A stretch of 64,000 bases of DNA from the NCBI GenBank assembly GCA_021397845.1, contig CM038041.1, positions 146,112,780 to 146,176,779 on the forward strand. The letters run 5' to 3'. The notes below the pieces were generated by a model that was not told where the DNA came from, ran no database searches, and worked only from the letters and a program-made list of their open reading frames with translations. Positions 11,601 through 24,000 of this stretch are shown here, piece after piece (positions within the stretch are counted from its first letter, which is position 1; each line of letters opens with the position of its first letter). A program made the translations under genes and the position numbers. Source of the stretch: Areca catechu. Taxonomy: Eukaryota; Streptophyta; Magnoliopsida; Arecales; Arecaceae.

Positions 11601-12880
11601 CAAAAGAGAAGTCCTGTAATTTTTTCTTTTTTTGAGTCCAAATAATCTTGTAGTCAATTTTGAGTCCATGTTGGGTTTGGTTTAATATCTTACTTAACCC
11701 TGCAATTGAGAGTTGGGTCCAGTTAAATCAAGCCCAATCCATGAGTCCATGAAGCATCAAGACAAGAAGAAGCCACCTCATCAAGTGACCCCCACCTTGT
11801 GCCACATGTCAAAAGCTCCAATGGATGTCGCCACCTCAACAAGTGGTCCCCACTTTATGCCACATGTCAAGATCTCCAAAGGACATCACCACCTCATCAA
11901 GTGGTCCCCACCTTGCGCTACATGTCAAGCTTTGAAGGAGTTTCAAGCAACAAATTCCACCATATCCTCCAACTCCCCACATTTCAAGCAACAAATGCCA
12001 CCATATCCTCCAACTCCCCACATTTCAAGCAACAAATGCCACCATATCCTCCAACCCCCCCTTGTAATCCTCCTAATCCTATGGGTTTTCAAATTTTAAA
12101 AAAATATTGTAAGGCTTCTATTTAAGCTATGGGATGTCCCATTGAAAAGGATGATTGATGAATGAAGTTGGTATTTTTTCTTCTATGTGTTTTTTTTCCT
12201 ATGTGTCTATGTGGTAGCTTAGCCTTTCTCTTTCTCCACGCCAACCCTAATCTTTCCTTCTTCCATTCCCAACACCAAAGACTTCCTCTTCTTTCATAAC
12301 TTCAAACTAGCTCTAGCGTCCAAGGGTGAATCAAGAAGATCATCACAAGGCGACCAACCTACTCCACTTCAAGCATTCCACCATGATGCCAAGATGGATC
12401 TCCTTCAAAGCCTCTTCCACCCTTCTTTATTTTGTCTAGTTGATTGCTTGTTAAGTCACTCATCTTAGGGTTTCTTTATTGTAGGGTTCTCCGGGATTCT
12501 GGCTTCAAGAGGAAGGTTTACTTGCCATAGATCCAGAAAACAAGAGGGGCCTTCAGTGGTATTATGTTCATGTCATCAGGGAGACCTCTTCAAGAGTGAA
12601 TCCATTCTAATTGAAGGGCCAATGTCAGGTATGTCTAGTGTTGATTAAGTCTGCAATGTTAAATTAGACCTAGCTTGGCTTGCGTGGTTCTCTTCTGGTC
12701 CTATTCCTTTCTTATTCTGAGAGTCTCGATCACTAGGTTTATGTTAGATCCTTCGAGCTTCTTCACTAGATCTCTTTGATAGTTTATGTTGAGTTGTTTA
12801 TATGCAAATAGGGTATTGCTTGGTTAATCATTTGCTAATCTCCATTAGGGTTGCATAGTTTCATTTTACATTCTACACCA
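11528..12880 (+). repeat. Element B 3' LTR
   Basis: 1,353 bp, TGATGTGGGCAC to TTCTACACCA, near-identical to 4200-5553 with the same internal direct repeats (about 11770-12050). It is followed at once by the target duplication AATGC (12881-12885), after which A's minus-strand pol resumes. Confidence 0.95.
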
Positions 12881-12885
12881 AATGC

Positions 12886-15800
12886 TTAGTTCTGGAGGCA
12901 ACTCGAGCACATAGGCATTGGATCATACTTTCTTCACCACTCTAAATGGTCCAGCTCCTCTAGCATGTAACTTTCTAATGGTTCCAGGAGGAAACTGTTC
13001 AGACCTTAACCTAATCATTACATAGTCTCCCTCAACAAAAGTTTTGACTCGCCTTTGAGAATCAGCCAACTTCTTATAAGTTTCATTACTTAAATTTATT
13101 TTGGCATGAATTTCTTTATGCAAGTCTTTTATATGCTGTGCAAAAACTTCAGCAGACTCGGAGACTCGTGTGTGGACTGGTAAAGGGGCTAGGTCAAGAG
13201 GTGTGTGAGGTTTGTACCCATGCACAATTTCAAATGGACTCTTACCTGTAGACCTATTGACCGAGTCATTGTATGCAAATTCAGCCCTAGGTAAGTACAA
13301 ATCCCAATTCATAGTGTTTTCACCCACAAGACATCTTAGCAGATTGCCTAAGCTACAGTTCACTACCTCGGTTTGGCCATCAGTTTGGGGATGATAGGCA
13401 GTTGAAAACTTAAGTTTTGTCCCTAACTTATGCCAAAGGGTTTTCCAAAAATAGCTGGTGAACTGGACATCCCTATCTGAAATAATTGTCTTAGGTAGGC
13501 CATGGAGTCTAACTATCTCATTAAAGAACAGGGCAGCTACCTTAGACGCATCAAAAGTCTGGGAACAAGGCAAGAAGTGGGCCATCTTAGAAAATCGGTC
13601 GACTACGACACAGATAGAGTCATGCCTCCTCTAGGTCTTAGGCAAACCTAACACAAAGTCCATACTCACATCTTGCCTAGGACGATCTGGGACATGGAGT
13701 GGGGTATAAAGGCTGGTGTTCTATTTTCGCTGTTTGAAAACAGCGCAGGTCCGACACCTAGCCACAATGTGTGCTACATCTCTTTTTAAGCTAGGCCAGA
13801 AAAAGTGGTCATCAACAGCCAGGGTGGTCTTGTCTTTTCCAAAATGGCCTGCTAGACCCCCAGCATGAATTTCCCAAATCAAAAATTCCCTAAGAGAAGT
13901 TCTAGGGATGCAAAGCCTATTCTTAAAGAACAGAAAGCCATCTAAAAGGGTATAATCCTTATGATCACTAGATGGTCCTTGGGCTAGATCCTGATACACA
14001 GTCTTAAAATCCGGACACGACTCATATTCCTCTTTGATCTACTCAAACCCTACGACTTCAGCCCTAACAGAATTCAATAACAAAGATCGACGACTAAGGG
14101 CATCAGCTACCTTATTTTCAGTCCTAGCCTTATGTTTCAAAACAAAAGTATAGGACTGGATATACTCTACCCACTTAGCATGCCTAGGGTTAAGCTTCTT
14201 CTGGGAATTTAGGAATCTAAGAGCCTCATGGTCCGAAAACAGCACAAATTCCTGTGATAGCAAATAATGTCTCCAGTAACGCAAAGCTTGCACTACCGCA
14301 TAAAATTGTTTATCATAGGTAGAATACCTAAGCTTAGCATCATTAAGTTTTTCATTGAAGAATGCTACGGGATGATTCTCTTGGCTTAGGACTCCACCTA
14401 TACCTACACCTGAAGCATCACAGGCAACCTCAAATACTTTAGAAAAGTCGGGTAACCTCAAAATGGGTGCCTGGGTCATCCTATCCTTAAGATCTAGGAA
14501 GGCTTTATGGACTGCTTTAGTCCACTGAAATTCTCCCTTCCTAATACAGTCTGTGATAGGAGCAACTACAGTACTAAACTCCTTGATGAGTCGTCTATGG
14601 AAGGTAGCCAAGCCATGGAAACTCCTAAGTTCATGCACACTGGTCGGCTCTGGCCATTCTACTATAGACCTAATCTTCTCTGGATCGGTAGCCACGCCGT
14701 CAGGGGTTACTACAAAACCAAGGAAGATAACTCTACTGGTCATGAATTCACACTTCTTGAGATTACCGTAGAGACTATCATTCCTCAAAACTTGGCAGAC
14801 TTGTCTAAGGTGGCCTAGGTGGTCTACAGGGATCTTACTATAGATCAGGATGTCATTGAAATAGACCACTACAAACTTTCCTATGAAAGCTCTAAGCACC
14901 TGGGTCATAATCCTCATGAAAGTACTAGGGGCATTGGATAACCCAAAAGGCAAAACAACCCATTTGTAGAGAGCATCCTTAGTTTTGAAAGCGATTTTCC
15001 ACTCATCCCCTGGTCTAATTCTAACCTGATGATAGCCGCTCTTGAGATCAATTTTGGAAAAAACCATTGCACCGGCCATCATATCTAGCATGTCATCTAG
15101 TCTAGGGATGGGGAACCTATACTTGATTGTGATTTTGTTGATGGCACGACTATCAACACACATCTTCCACGTGCCATCTTTCTTTGGGGTCAGTGGTGCA
15201 GGGACTGCACAAGGGCTAAGACTCTCTCTAATGAACCCCTTCCTCAACAATTCTCCAACCTGCTTTTGCCGTTCCTCATGCTCAGATGGATTCATCCTAT
15301 AATGGGGCAAGTTGGGTAAAGTAGCTCCTGGGATTAAATCTATGGAATGCTGGATATCCCTAAGAGGTGGAAGGTGGTTTGGCAGATCCTCGGGAAAAAC
15401 ATCCTCAAATTCTTCTAACAAAGGCCTAACTTCCTGAGGAGGCTCTGAGGGTGTAGGAGTCCTAAGTTCCTTAGTAGTCAACATCCAAATGGGTGAACCA
15501 CTATGAATTTCTTGTTCTAGATCCTTAGCACTAATTAGGTTCACTCCAGTCTTCATCTCTTTGACCTTATTGGGTCCTTTAGCTACCTTGTCCTTAGGAG
15601 GGACGGAATGGATTGTGATCTTTTTTTCATTAAAACTAAAGACACAGATATTGGATTTTCTTAAGAGGGTGGCATCATGATCATATAACCAAGGTCTCCC
15701 AAGAATTATACTGCTCAACCCCATGGGTAAGACATCACACCAAATCTTCTCTTGATAGGATTGCATCTGGATTTGGACCTGACATCTAGACTGGATGGGT

Positions 15801-17266
15801 ATAAAGGTAGAGTCTACCCAAGAAACCTTATAGGGGTTGGGGTGGGGGACTGGGGTTAAGCCTAACATTTTGACAGTGCTAGCAGAAATGGCATTCACAC
15901 AGCTCCCACTATCTATGATGATCTTACATACCTTATCCCCTAATTTAAGGAAAGTCTGTAGGATGTTAGTCCTACACCAATCCTCCTGAACTCTACTCTG
16001 GGACAGGATGCATCTCACAACTCCTAACTGGCCAGACTCTGTGGGTTCCTCCTCTCCTTCATACTCATCAACCAAGTTCATTTCGGTCTCATAAACTTCT
16101 TCTTCAAATTCCTCATTGGGCCCGGAATTCTCTTCCTCTCCCTCTTTTATGTAAAGGGATCTACGTGGGCACTAGCTAGAAACATGACCTATCCTATGGC
16201 ACTTAAAACAGGCTATGGCTATACACTGGCTGGAGATATGACCTGGTTTCTGACACTTAAAACAGGTGATACTAGAACTAGGGGTTCTCTGGGTGTCAGG
16301 TGCCTTACCTCTGTCCATGGGCCTAGGGGTGGGAATATCCTGAAAAGGTTTGCTAGGGGTAACTTGGCTAGGTCCATTTCTTGGGATTGGGGCACTAACC
16401 CTAGAAGGTATAGGTCCTCTCTGAAATTTCTCAATGTTCAGTGCAATCTGATAGGCTTGGTCTAGGTCAGTAACCTCTCTCAGAAACAACTCCCTCTTAA
16501 TGTCTTCCCTAAGTCCAGCCCTAAATCTAGACAAAGTGACCTCATGGGCTTCACTCACATCACATCTCATCAAGTACTCATCAAAGGTGGCTATGTAGTC
16601 TGAGACAGATCGGTTCCCTTGTTTCAATGTTTGCCATTGGTCTAACAGATTCTGCTGGTATGAAATGGGTAGGTACTTATCTCTAAGCTTCTCTTTCATA
16701 CCCTGCCAAGTGGTTATGGGCTCAACATTTCGTCTCCTAGTGGTTAGCTCAATGTTCCCCTAGTATAACCTAGCTTGATGCACTAACTTCATCTTGGCAA
16801 ACTTGAACTTCCTTTCCTCAGACATGGTATACCACTCAAAGTACTGGTCCATCTCACCCTCCCAATCAGAATACACCTTAGGGTTTAAGCTACCATCAAA
16901 AGTGGGTGCATCTAATTTGATGTTCCGGATGAACCTATCATCTCTATCTTCAAGCTTTAGGTCAGGCCTCCTATGATTAGGTTCAGGATCTCTGTATAAA
17001 GGTCTTCTAGGCTCCTAGTGTGGGTGAGGTTGAGGCACATTAAAATCTGGATCAGGAGTCCAATTCTGATATCTAGGTTCCTTAAGTACTTGGACTCGAT
17101 CCCTAAGCTGGGTAAGATCCTCACGGACTTGATCCCTAAACTGGGCAATAGTATCAGTCATATCCTGACTCAATTTGGTCATACTTTTGGTAAGATTTCT
17201 AATCATGGCCTCTAAATCAGGTTGGGTTTGACCAGGTTGGTAGGGTACTCCGTTCCGGGTGGACAT
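12886..17266 (-). pseudogene. Element A gag-pol polyprotein (main part), stops and dead RT
   Basis: The minus-strand gag-pol starts at the ATG at 17266-17264 (MSTRNGVPYQ). All open segments share one frame: 17266-17015, 16699-16172, 16081-14039, 13999-13721 and 13585-12923. Gag includes a capsid helix-rich region and then two zinc knuckles, CFKCQKPGHISSQC and CFKCHRIGHVSS-stop-C, near 16165-16270; B has only one. The acidic linker ETEMNLVDEYEG precedes the protease (IIDSGSCVNAISAS, near 15900). RT reads YFNDIL near 14850, with the first catalytic Asp replaced by Asn. RNase H and an intact HHCC integrase finger (HAGGLAGHFG ... CRTCAVFK) follow, then the core (SDRDVQF, QTEVVN). About seven stops interrupt it, including a TAG at 13721-13723 at the same codon as B's stop at 10338. 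It resumes at 4199-3889 beyond B. Confidence 0.93.
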
Positions 17267-18155
17267 GATGATGCAAGCAAGCACACCAAATGAGACTCGA
17301 CTGAAATGACTATGGGCTAACTAGACCTAGAGCCCAAACTAGATGCCCAATCAGAGTGGCAAGCTAGCCTGTAGTAACTCGGGCTCAGCCAGGCAAGTGT
17401 AAGGAAAGTGTTAGGTCCCTAATTGCCAATCCTAGACACCAATCAGTGATTGGCCAGGTAGGCAGACCAGCACACAAGCCCTTCGGGATAGAATCCCTGA
17501 ACCACCGTTCTAGACACTGAGTACAAAGCACACACAGAGTAACTAAACAAACTGACTTAACACTAGCCTAGACCCGACCAGTTGGTGTCCCTAGCCCACT
17601 AGGACAAATTAGGTCTAATTAATTTTAAGATTAAAGGCTTAGGTTCGAATGCACAGGAGGTGGTTTTGGGCTAAGGAGAGGGTCTCAATCCTTCCCTTAT
17701 GTTGCAACTTCGGTGCCCTTAAGATAGATTCAATTTATGCACACTCAAATAAAAAAACAGCTTGCAGAAAATAAAAAAAAGCAGAACAGCAGTAAAATTG
17801 ATCTCAGAAAATCTACAGAAATTAATAAATCATGAAAATCTTGTGTAAATTACTTTCAATTATACTGGTTCCATCAAAATAAGAATTACTTAATTTAAAA
17901 TTTTTTGTAGGGAGAAACAATTTGAATAACAGGAAAGTTACTGGCAGAAAATAGAACGTGTGTCCCGTTTAATATCCCTGCCTAGAAGTTATAACCCAGT
18001 GGCACCCCTACATGCCCTAGGAACCCCCGTGGAATGGGAGGAGGAGTCTTGCATCTCGCTTGTTCCTAGGACCAGACGGCCAGGGTAGTCTACTCCAGGC
18101 AGCAAAAGTAAAAAGGAACGAAAAAAATAATCAAACAAATAAGAACCCTAGACAG
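17267..18155 (-). other. Element A untranslated leader
   Basis: About 0.9 kb between primer site and gag, with no ORF. It shares short blocks with B's leader in opposite orientation (for example the segment with the ATTGGCCAGGTAGGCAGACC word near 17450, and a comparable stretch in E near 33560), showing that these elements belong to one clan. Confidence 0.6.
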
Positions 18156-18168
18156 GGCTCTGATACCA
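18156..18168 (-). other. Element A primer-binding site (tRNA-iMet)
   Basis: The plus strand reads GGCTCTGATACCA, so the element strand reads TGGTATCAGAGCC, complementary to initiator methionine tRNA. It is four bases inside the 5' LTR edge at 18173. Confidence 0.93.
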
Positions 18169-18172
18169 AAAA

Positions 18173-19795
18173 TGATGCAGAACATATAAGATGATGTGAT
18201 GCAGAAGTAAATTAAGACTATTTTTTTTTTTTGTGTTTTGTTTGAAGTTGGCTTGACTCAAAAACAAGGCTAACTAATATTGAAAAAAACATGCACTGAA
18301 AGAAAGCACAATTCAAAAGAGTAGATTATCAGAGTAATAAAGAAGTAGGATCGCTGGGGATTGAGAAATCCCCAGACCTAGGGTTTACTCCTCTTTCAAG
18401 AAACAGACGAAGAGAGAAGAGAAGGTTTTATACCTGACTGTGATATCTCTCTTTGCTTCAATTGAAGGACACTCTCAAGTAGATTGTAGGATCCTTGGCG
18501 ACGTGGTATCTTCGCAATGGATCCTCGGATTGTAGTCCTATGGCAAGGTTGGCCTTCTTCTCGTACTCTGGATCTGGAAAGGATGAAGAACAAGATAAGG
18601 ATGTAAAAAACTAAAGGAAGAGACCTTTACCTGGGATAGCTCCGGACTGCTCGAACTTTGAAGATGAGGGAAGAGTATGGAGGTGGCGGTGGAAGATGGA
18701 GTGGATTTAGGGTTTGGCTGGTAGGACGGTGGCTTGCAGATGAAAAGGACCTAGGGCTTGATATAGTGGGCGGTGGCTTGGAGAAGGAGATGGCGACCTT
18801 GAATGAAGTGGGAATAGGGTTTAGGAATTTGGGTGTTGGCGGCTAGGATGATGAAAGGAAATTAGGGTTGGCGGCCAGGGATGAAAGCGGGGCAGGGTTT
18901 TGGTAACTTTGGAGATCTCTCACCTCCTCAAGGCTCCAATGGAACCGGGATTTACTCCCTCACGGAGCTCAACACTCAAAGAAGTACGGAAGAAGAGAAC
19001 ACAAGGTTGCTCAACACAAGAAAAGATTTCATTTACTCATTCTATCAAAATATTACATAAGGGTCCAATATATAGACCTTGCAAGAGAAACAAAATTACA
19101 CTACTTCCCATGTGGGACTAAACATTCATCCTAAGCATGAAAAACTTTCCCTTGACTGACCAGGCTTCTTTCCTTGGAGTGGGCAGCCTCAAATGCAAGG
19201 TGATGGCCTCATATGGCAGGTATGTGGGGCACCTCCTAGTTATTCTCCTTAAGTCATGGGTTTTCCTTCCATGACCTGTTCTTTCTTGGAAGAAAATACT
19301 CATCTCCTAGTCTTTCTCCCCAAGACTAGGCTCCTTCCATTCATAGCCAGGTACTTTAGGCAGGTATGGGCGCCTACCTTGAAGTCCTCTCCAAGAAAAA
19401 TCCCCTGCTCCTTTAGCTTGGTTACTTTTGGCAGCTTGTGGGCGCCTTCCTTGACTTCTCCTAAGAAAATTTTCTTGCTCTCTTGGATGTGGGGACCAGG
19501 GACACTGGGATGAAATGTGGTGCCAACTGGTCCTGGGAGTGTGGCTGGGAGTGTGGCATCCACTTGCATTTGGCCTTGGAAGAAAAAATGACGCCCTAGG
19601 GAATGGCGCCAACCAGGACTTGACTTGGACTTAGACTGAGTCAACATGACTCAACAAAATGAAATGCAGACTCAAAGAAATAAATAATCTGGTTGACCAG
19701 GTCAACCCTTATTACAAACCCTAATCTTCGGGCAAGGTCATTCAGAGATCCAGATGGAACCCTGAAGTCTTCTTCTGATTCTGGTGCCCGCACCA
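18173..19795 (-). repeat. Element A 5' LTR
   Basis: 1,623 bp, the partner of 2215-3841, TGATGCAG to CACCA on the plus strand. Differences from its partner cluster in the first 120 bp (poly-T length and base changes) and are sparse elsewhere. It is followed by the duplication CGAGC at 19796-19800. Confidence 0.93.
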
Positions 19796-19800
19796 CGAGC

Positions 19801-21064
19801 TAATGAAGTCGACCCTCTTGCAGAGGTCAGCCCCCTTGTCGAGGTCAGCCCCTAGGTAGGGTCGAGCTTATAAAGTGAGCCCTCCTACCGAGGCCAGCTC
19901 CCAACCAGGTTCGAGCTCACAAGGTGAGCCCTTCGTCTGAGGTCAGCTCCCTACAGGGGTCGAGCTCATGCCACCGAAGGTGGACCTCTTCGGGAGATCA
20001 TTCTTTGCCATATGAAGGCTAGAATTCTCACTAGTGATGAAGGAGGGAAAGATCAAGAAGAATTCAAACCACAGCATAGAGGTCCATGTCCACCTGCAAC
20101 CTCCAGAAGGTGGCACATTTTCTGCCACCAATGCCAGCTCTACGACACACCGCCCGCATGCTCTGCACGAGGTAAGCCTCGTCAGACCCAGGGCCCTATA
20201 ATGTGCCACCAAGTTCACTACCCTACAGTTAGAGGATGTTGGCCCATGCGGTGCAAGACCCAGAATCCCCCCATAAGTGAAATTCTATCAAAGCCAGAGG
20301 CCCTGCAATGCTCGGGTGATGCCTCTAGGAATGGAAACTTCCTGCTATAGCACTGGGCTCAGTGGCACAGCACCTGCCCCTCTTAAGTAAAAGACACATC
20401 CCCCGAGGGAGGGGGGCGCTTCGAAAAAGAAAGGAGAAAGAAGAAGAAGAGACGGACTCGGGAGGAGATCTCTCCAGAGAGAGAAAGCTCATCGAAGGCT
20501 GGAAGGAGGACCAGTCCGAGGGAGAAGAAGGAGCTCCAGGAGGCCCACAAACCACCTCCTCCTTTGAAAGGACCAGTCTGAGGGGAGAGGGGAGAAGGAG
20601 AAGCAGCGAGCTACGATAAGCCCCTCCACCATGAGAGGGCACACAAAGAAGGACACCAAGACACAGCCAAAAAGGAGGAGAAAGGTAAGTAAGAAAGTAA
20701 GTGAGCAGGAGGGGGAGACAGGCAAGCAAGCAGTCGAAAGCTCAGTGATGATGTATCGAACGAGGATCCTCCCTACTCCCTGCTCTCTCCGCTCTTTCTT
20801 TCTTTCTGTTATTTGTTCATTATCATCTTATCATCCCCTGGGGCAAGGGAGTCCCCAAGCTCTTCGCCTTAAGGGTTATATTCTTCTCGATCATCCCACT
20901 GACTTAATCATCAAAGCATCCTCACTGGAATCCCTGACCCAGGTCTCCTTTGTTTTGTAGGTCGAGCAGACCGAAGAGCTGACCCTCGAGGAGGAGGGAG
21001 CGCTCCCGATGGCAGAAGGAGACACCTGACGTGGTGGTGACACATCGGAGCTACGTGCCATGGC
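19801..21064 (+). repeat. Repeat X, right part (probable Tat-lineage LTR end)
   Basis: Continuation of 972-2214 after element A. The part at 19805-19975 has four imperfect repeats of about 45 bp built on GAGGTCAGCTCCC and GTCGAGCT. A purine-rich block follows (20395-20740). The end (20905-20965) has the layout GACTTAATCATCAAAGCATC then TTGTTTTGTAGGTC, like 35288-35365 and like the R/U5 end I associate with Tat-lineage LTRs. No coding is recognised, and the 109-134-aa ORFs here are low complexity. The right boundary is approximate: copia gag coding begins by about 21065. Confidence 0.4.
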
Positions 21065-24000
21065 GATCCAGGCGGCAATAGACTTAATAACTCGATTAGG
21101 TCAATTAGGATTTGTTATGGATGGAGAGCTTAATCAGAACTTGATCCTGTAATCACTTCTTGATTCCTTCTCTAAGTTTATCATGAACTATCACAAGAAC
21201 AAATTGAACATTTCATTACTTGATCTGCTTAACATGCTTAAAATAGCTAAGAGCCATTTTAAGGAAGATAAAGTTCATCTTCTTCTAATTGATGGGAAGA
21301 AAAAAATAATAATGAAGGGTTCAAAGAAAAAGTGGAACTCTAAGAAAAGCATCCAGAAGAGAAAGAAAGAAAAGAAGCCCTCTACTAATGAAACATATTT
21401 TCATTATGACAAGTAGGGACATTAAAAGAAGAACTGCAAGTTATATCTAGCTAGTCTGAAGCTTGATGATAGTAGAGCATCAAAAGGTTTGTACATGATA
21501 TAAACTAACTTGTCATTGAGTACTTCAACTTTTGATTCATGGGTATTGGATACCACATGTGGGTCTCACACATGCAAGTCTTTGTAGGGATTTTAGAGAA
21601 TAGGAGCTTGAAGAAGGATAACTTCGAGCTTCATTGTGTGAGTTGTGAAGCCATTCAAATAGAAGCTATGGGCACCAATCTATTGTTATTGCCTTCGAAT
21701 AAAATTGTAGAATTAAAAAACTATTACTGTGTCCCAAATATTATTAAAAATATTATTTTTATACCCTTGTTATTACAACATTATTTTGAAATAATATAAA
21801 GAGTAATGGATGCTCCATTTTTTATTCTAATAATTTTTTTGGAAATGGTTTATTTATTAATAGTCTTTTAGTTCTTTCACTCAATGATAAAGTTTTACTG
21901 GTTAAAAACAAGAGAAGAAAGAGAGAAGATGTTAATGTCACTTTTTTTGGGTATCGCCAATTAGGTCATATTAGTGAGTCTAGGATAAATAAGTTATATA
22001 AAGAAAACTTCTTTGATCCTTATGATTATGAATCATTAGAAACTTGTGAGTCTTATCTCATGGATAAAATGACCAAGTCTCCATTCACTAGTCATGGAGA
22101 TAGGGCAATAAAGTTATTAGGGCTAATACATATAGATGTATGCGGACCTATATCAACTCAAGCCAGAGGAAGACACTCTTATTTCATCACCTCTACTAAT
22201 GATTTATCTAGGTTTGGATATATGTATCTTTTGAAATACAAATCCGAAGTCTTTGATAAATTTAAAGAGTATCAAAGTATGATTGAAAAATAAACTAGAA
22301 AAGTATTAAAATCTTTCGATCAGATTAAAGAGGAGAATACTTTCTAGTGAATTTCTTGGTCATCTTAAAGACAAAGGCATTCTCTCAAAATAGACACCTC
22401 CGTATACACCACAATTAACTGGTGTAGCAGAAAAGAAGAATCGCACCTTGTTAGACATGATAAGGTCTATGATGAGCTTCACCAATCTTCCTGTATCCTT
22501 CTAGGGTTATACCTTAGAGACTGTTGCCTATATACTAAATAGGGTACCATCAAAATCAGTAGCTAGCACTCCATATAAATTATGGAAAGATAGAAGGCCA
22601 AGTCTTAAATATTTTAAGACTTGGGGTAGCCTCGCTTATGTTAGAAATATTTTTGAACATAAGCTAAGTGATAGGACTGATAAATGTAGGTTCATAGGTT
22701 ATCCCCAAGAGGGTATTGGATATCTCTTTTTTCATCCTATTTAATAAAAGATCTTTGTCAGTAGACATGTCACTTTCTTGGAGAAGGAGTTTATCCAAGA
22801 AGGAGGCAGTGGAAGAATACTTGAACTTAGTGAAGTTCAAGACCAACAACCTTCTTCTATAGATAATCAACTTGAAATTCCTTAATTACAAGTATCTATT
22901 CATCACGTACAACCACAACACACATCTCCTCTCTATAGGTTAGAGAGAGTGTGAGATGCACTTCTAATATTTGGCTTTATCATTGAAAATAATAATAAAG
23001 CCAACATCATTCAAGATGATGATCCTGTAGCCTATATGAAAGTTGTCAAGAGTAAAGACTCTATAAATGACTTGATACCATAAAATCTGAAATGGACTCC
23101 ATGTATTCCAACCAAATTTAGATCTTGGTTGATCCACCTAAGGGAGTAAACCTAATAGGGTGCAAATGAATTTTCAAAAACAAAATTGGAGCAGATGGCT
23201 AAGTAAAAACCTACAAGGCTAGGCTAATGGCCAAAATTTTAGACAAAGACATGAAATTGACTATGATAAAACATTTTCACTAGTAGTTATGCTAAAGTCC
23301 ATTAGGATTTTACTTACTATGGACACTTACTATGACTATGAATTTTGGCAAATGAATGTAAAGACTACTTTCCTCAATGGATATCTTAAGGAAGAAGTCT
23401 ATATGTTGCAACTAGAAGGGTTTATCTCAAGTAGAAGACTGAACTAATTATACAAGCTTAAAAAATCTATTTATGGATTAAAGCAAGTATCAAGGAGTTG
23501 GAACATCTGCTATGATGAAATAATTAAGAAATTTGATTTCATCAAAAATGTAGACGAACCATGTGCATATAATAAGACAAGTGGAAGTGCCATTATCTTT
23601 TTAATATTATATATTGATGATGTACTTATCATTAGAAATAATATTCCAATATTACAATTGATCAAAGCTAGGCTATCTTAAATGTTTTTCATGAAATATT
23701 TGGAAGAAGCATCTTATATACTAAGTATAAAAATCTATAAAGATAGATCTAAGAGGATGTTTAGTTTATCCTAATCCATAGATATTGACTTAGCATTGAA
23801 ATGATTTAATATGAAGGAAAGTAAAAGGGGTTACTAGCCTATGAGTCAAAGCATACATCTTTCTAAAAAATATCTCCTAAGACACCTAAAGAGAGATAAA
23901 GGATAAGTAGAATTCCTTATGCTTCGATTGTAGGATCATCATGTATGCCATGTTATGTACCAGGCCTGATGTTGCTTATGCCTTAGGCATAGAAAGCAGA

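Larger units (their letters stand above)
4200..12880 (+). mobile_element. Element B: full-length Tekay-type chromovirus nested in A
   Basis: An 8,681-bp element: LTR 4200-5553, primer site 5558-5570, AT-rich leader, gag-pol 6795-11600, palindrome 11492-11506, LTR 11528-12880. The 5-bp repeat AATGC flanks it (4195-4199 and 12881-12885). The two LTRs (1,354 and 1,353 bp) differ only at scattered bases, so insertion was recent compared with A. It landed in A's integrase C-terminal coding in the opposite orientation. The gag-pol is one continuous frame broken only by six point-mutation stops, so the structure is intact but the protein is not. Confidence 0.97.
2215..19795 (-). mobile_element. Element A: Tekay-type Ty3/gypsy chromovirus, complete but split by B
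   Basis: This is a full-length LTR retrotransposon on the minus strand: 5' LTR 18173-19795, primer site 18156-18168, gag-pol 17266 down to 12886, then element B (4200-12880), the end of pol 4199-3889, a palindrome and polypurine zone, and the 3' LTR 2215-3841. Without B and one copy of its duplication it is about 8.9 kb, normal for Tekay elements. It is flanked by the 5-bp repeat CGAGC. The two LTRs (1,627 and 1,623 bp) align along their length with scattered differences, visibly more than between B's LTRs, so A is older than B. Coding is broken by stops and the RT active site reads YFND, so it is not autonomous now. Confidence 0.95.

Noticed and set aside
20362..20729. Opposing 85- and 134-codon ORFs in repeat X
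   Set aside because: They lie in a purine-rich stretch, in both orientations, with no recognisable domain.
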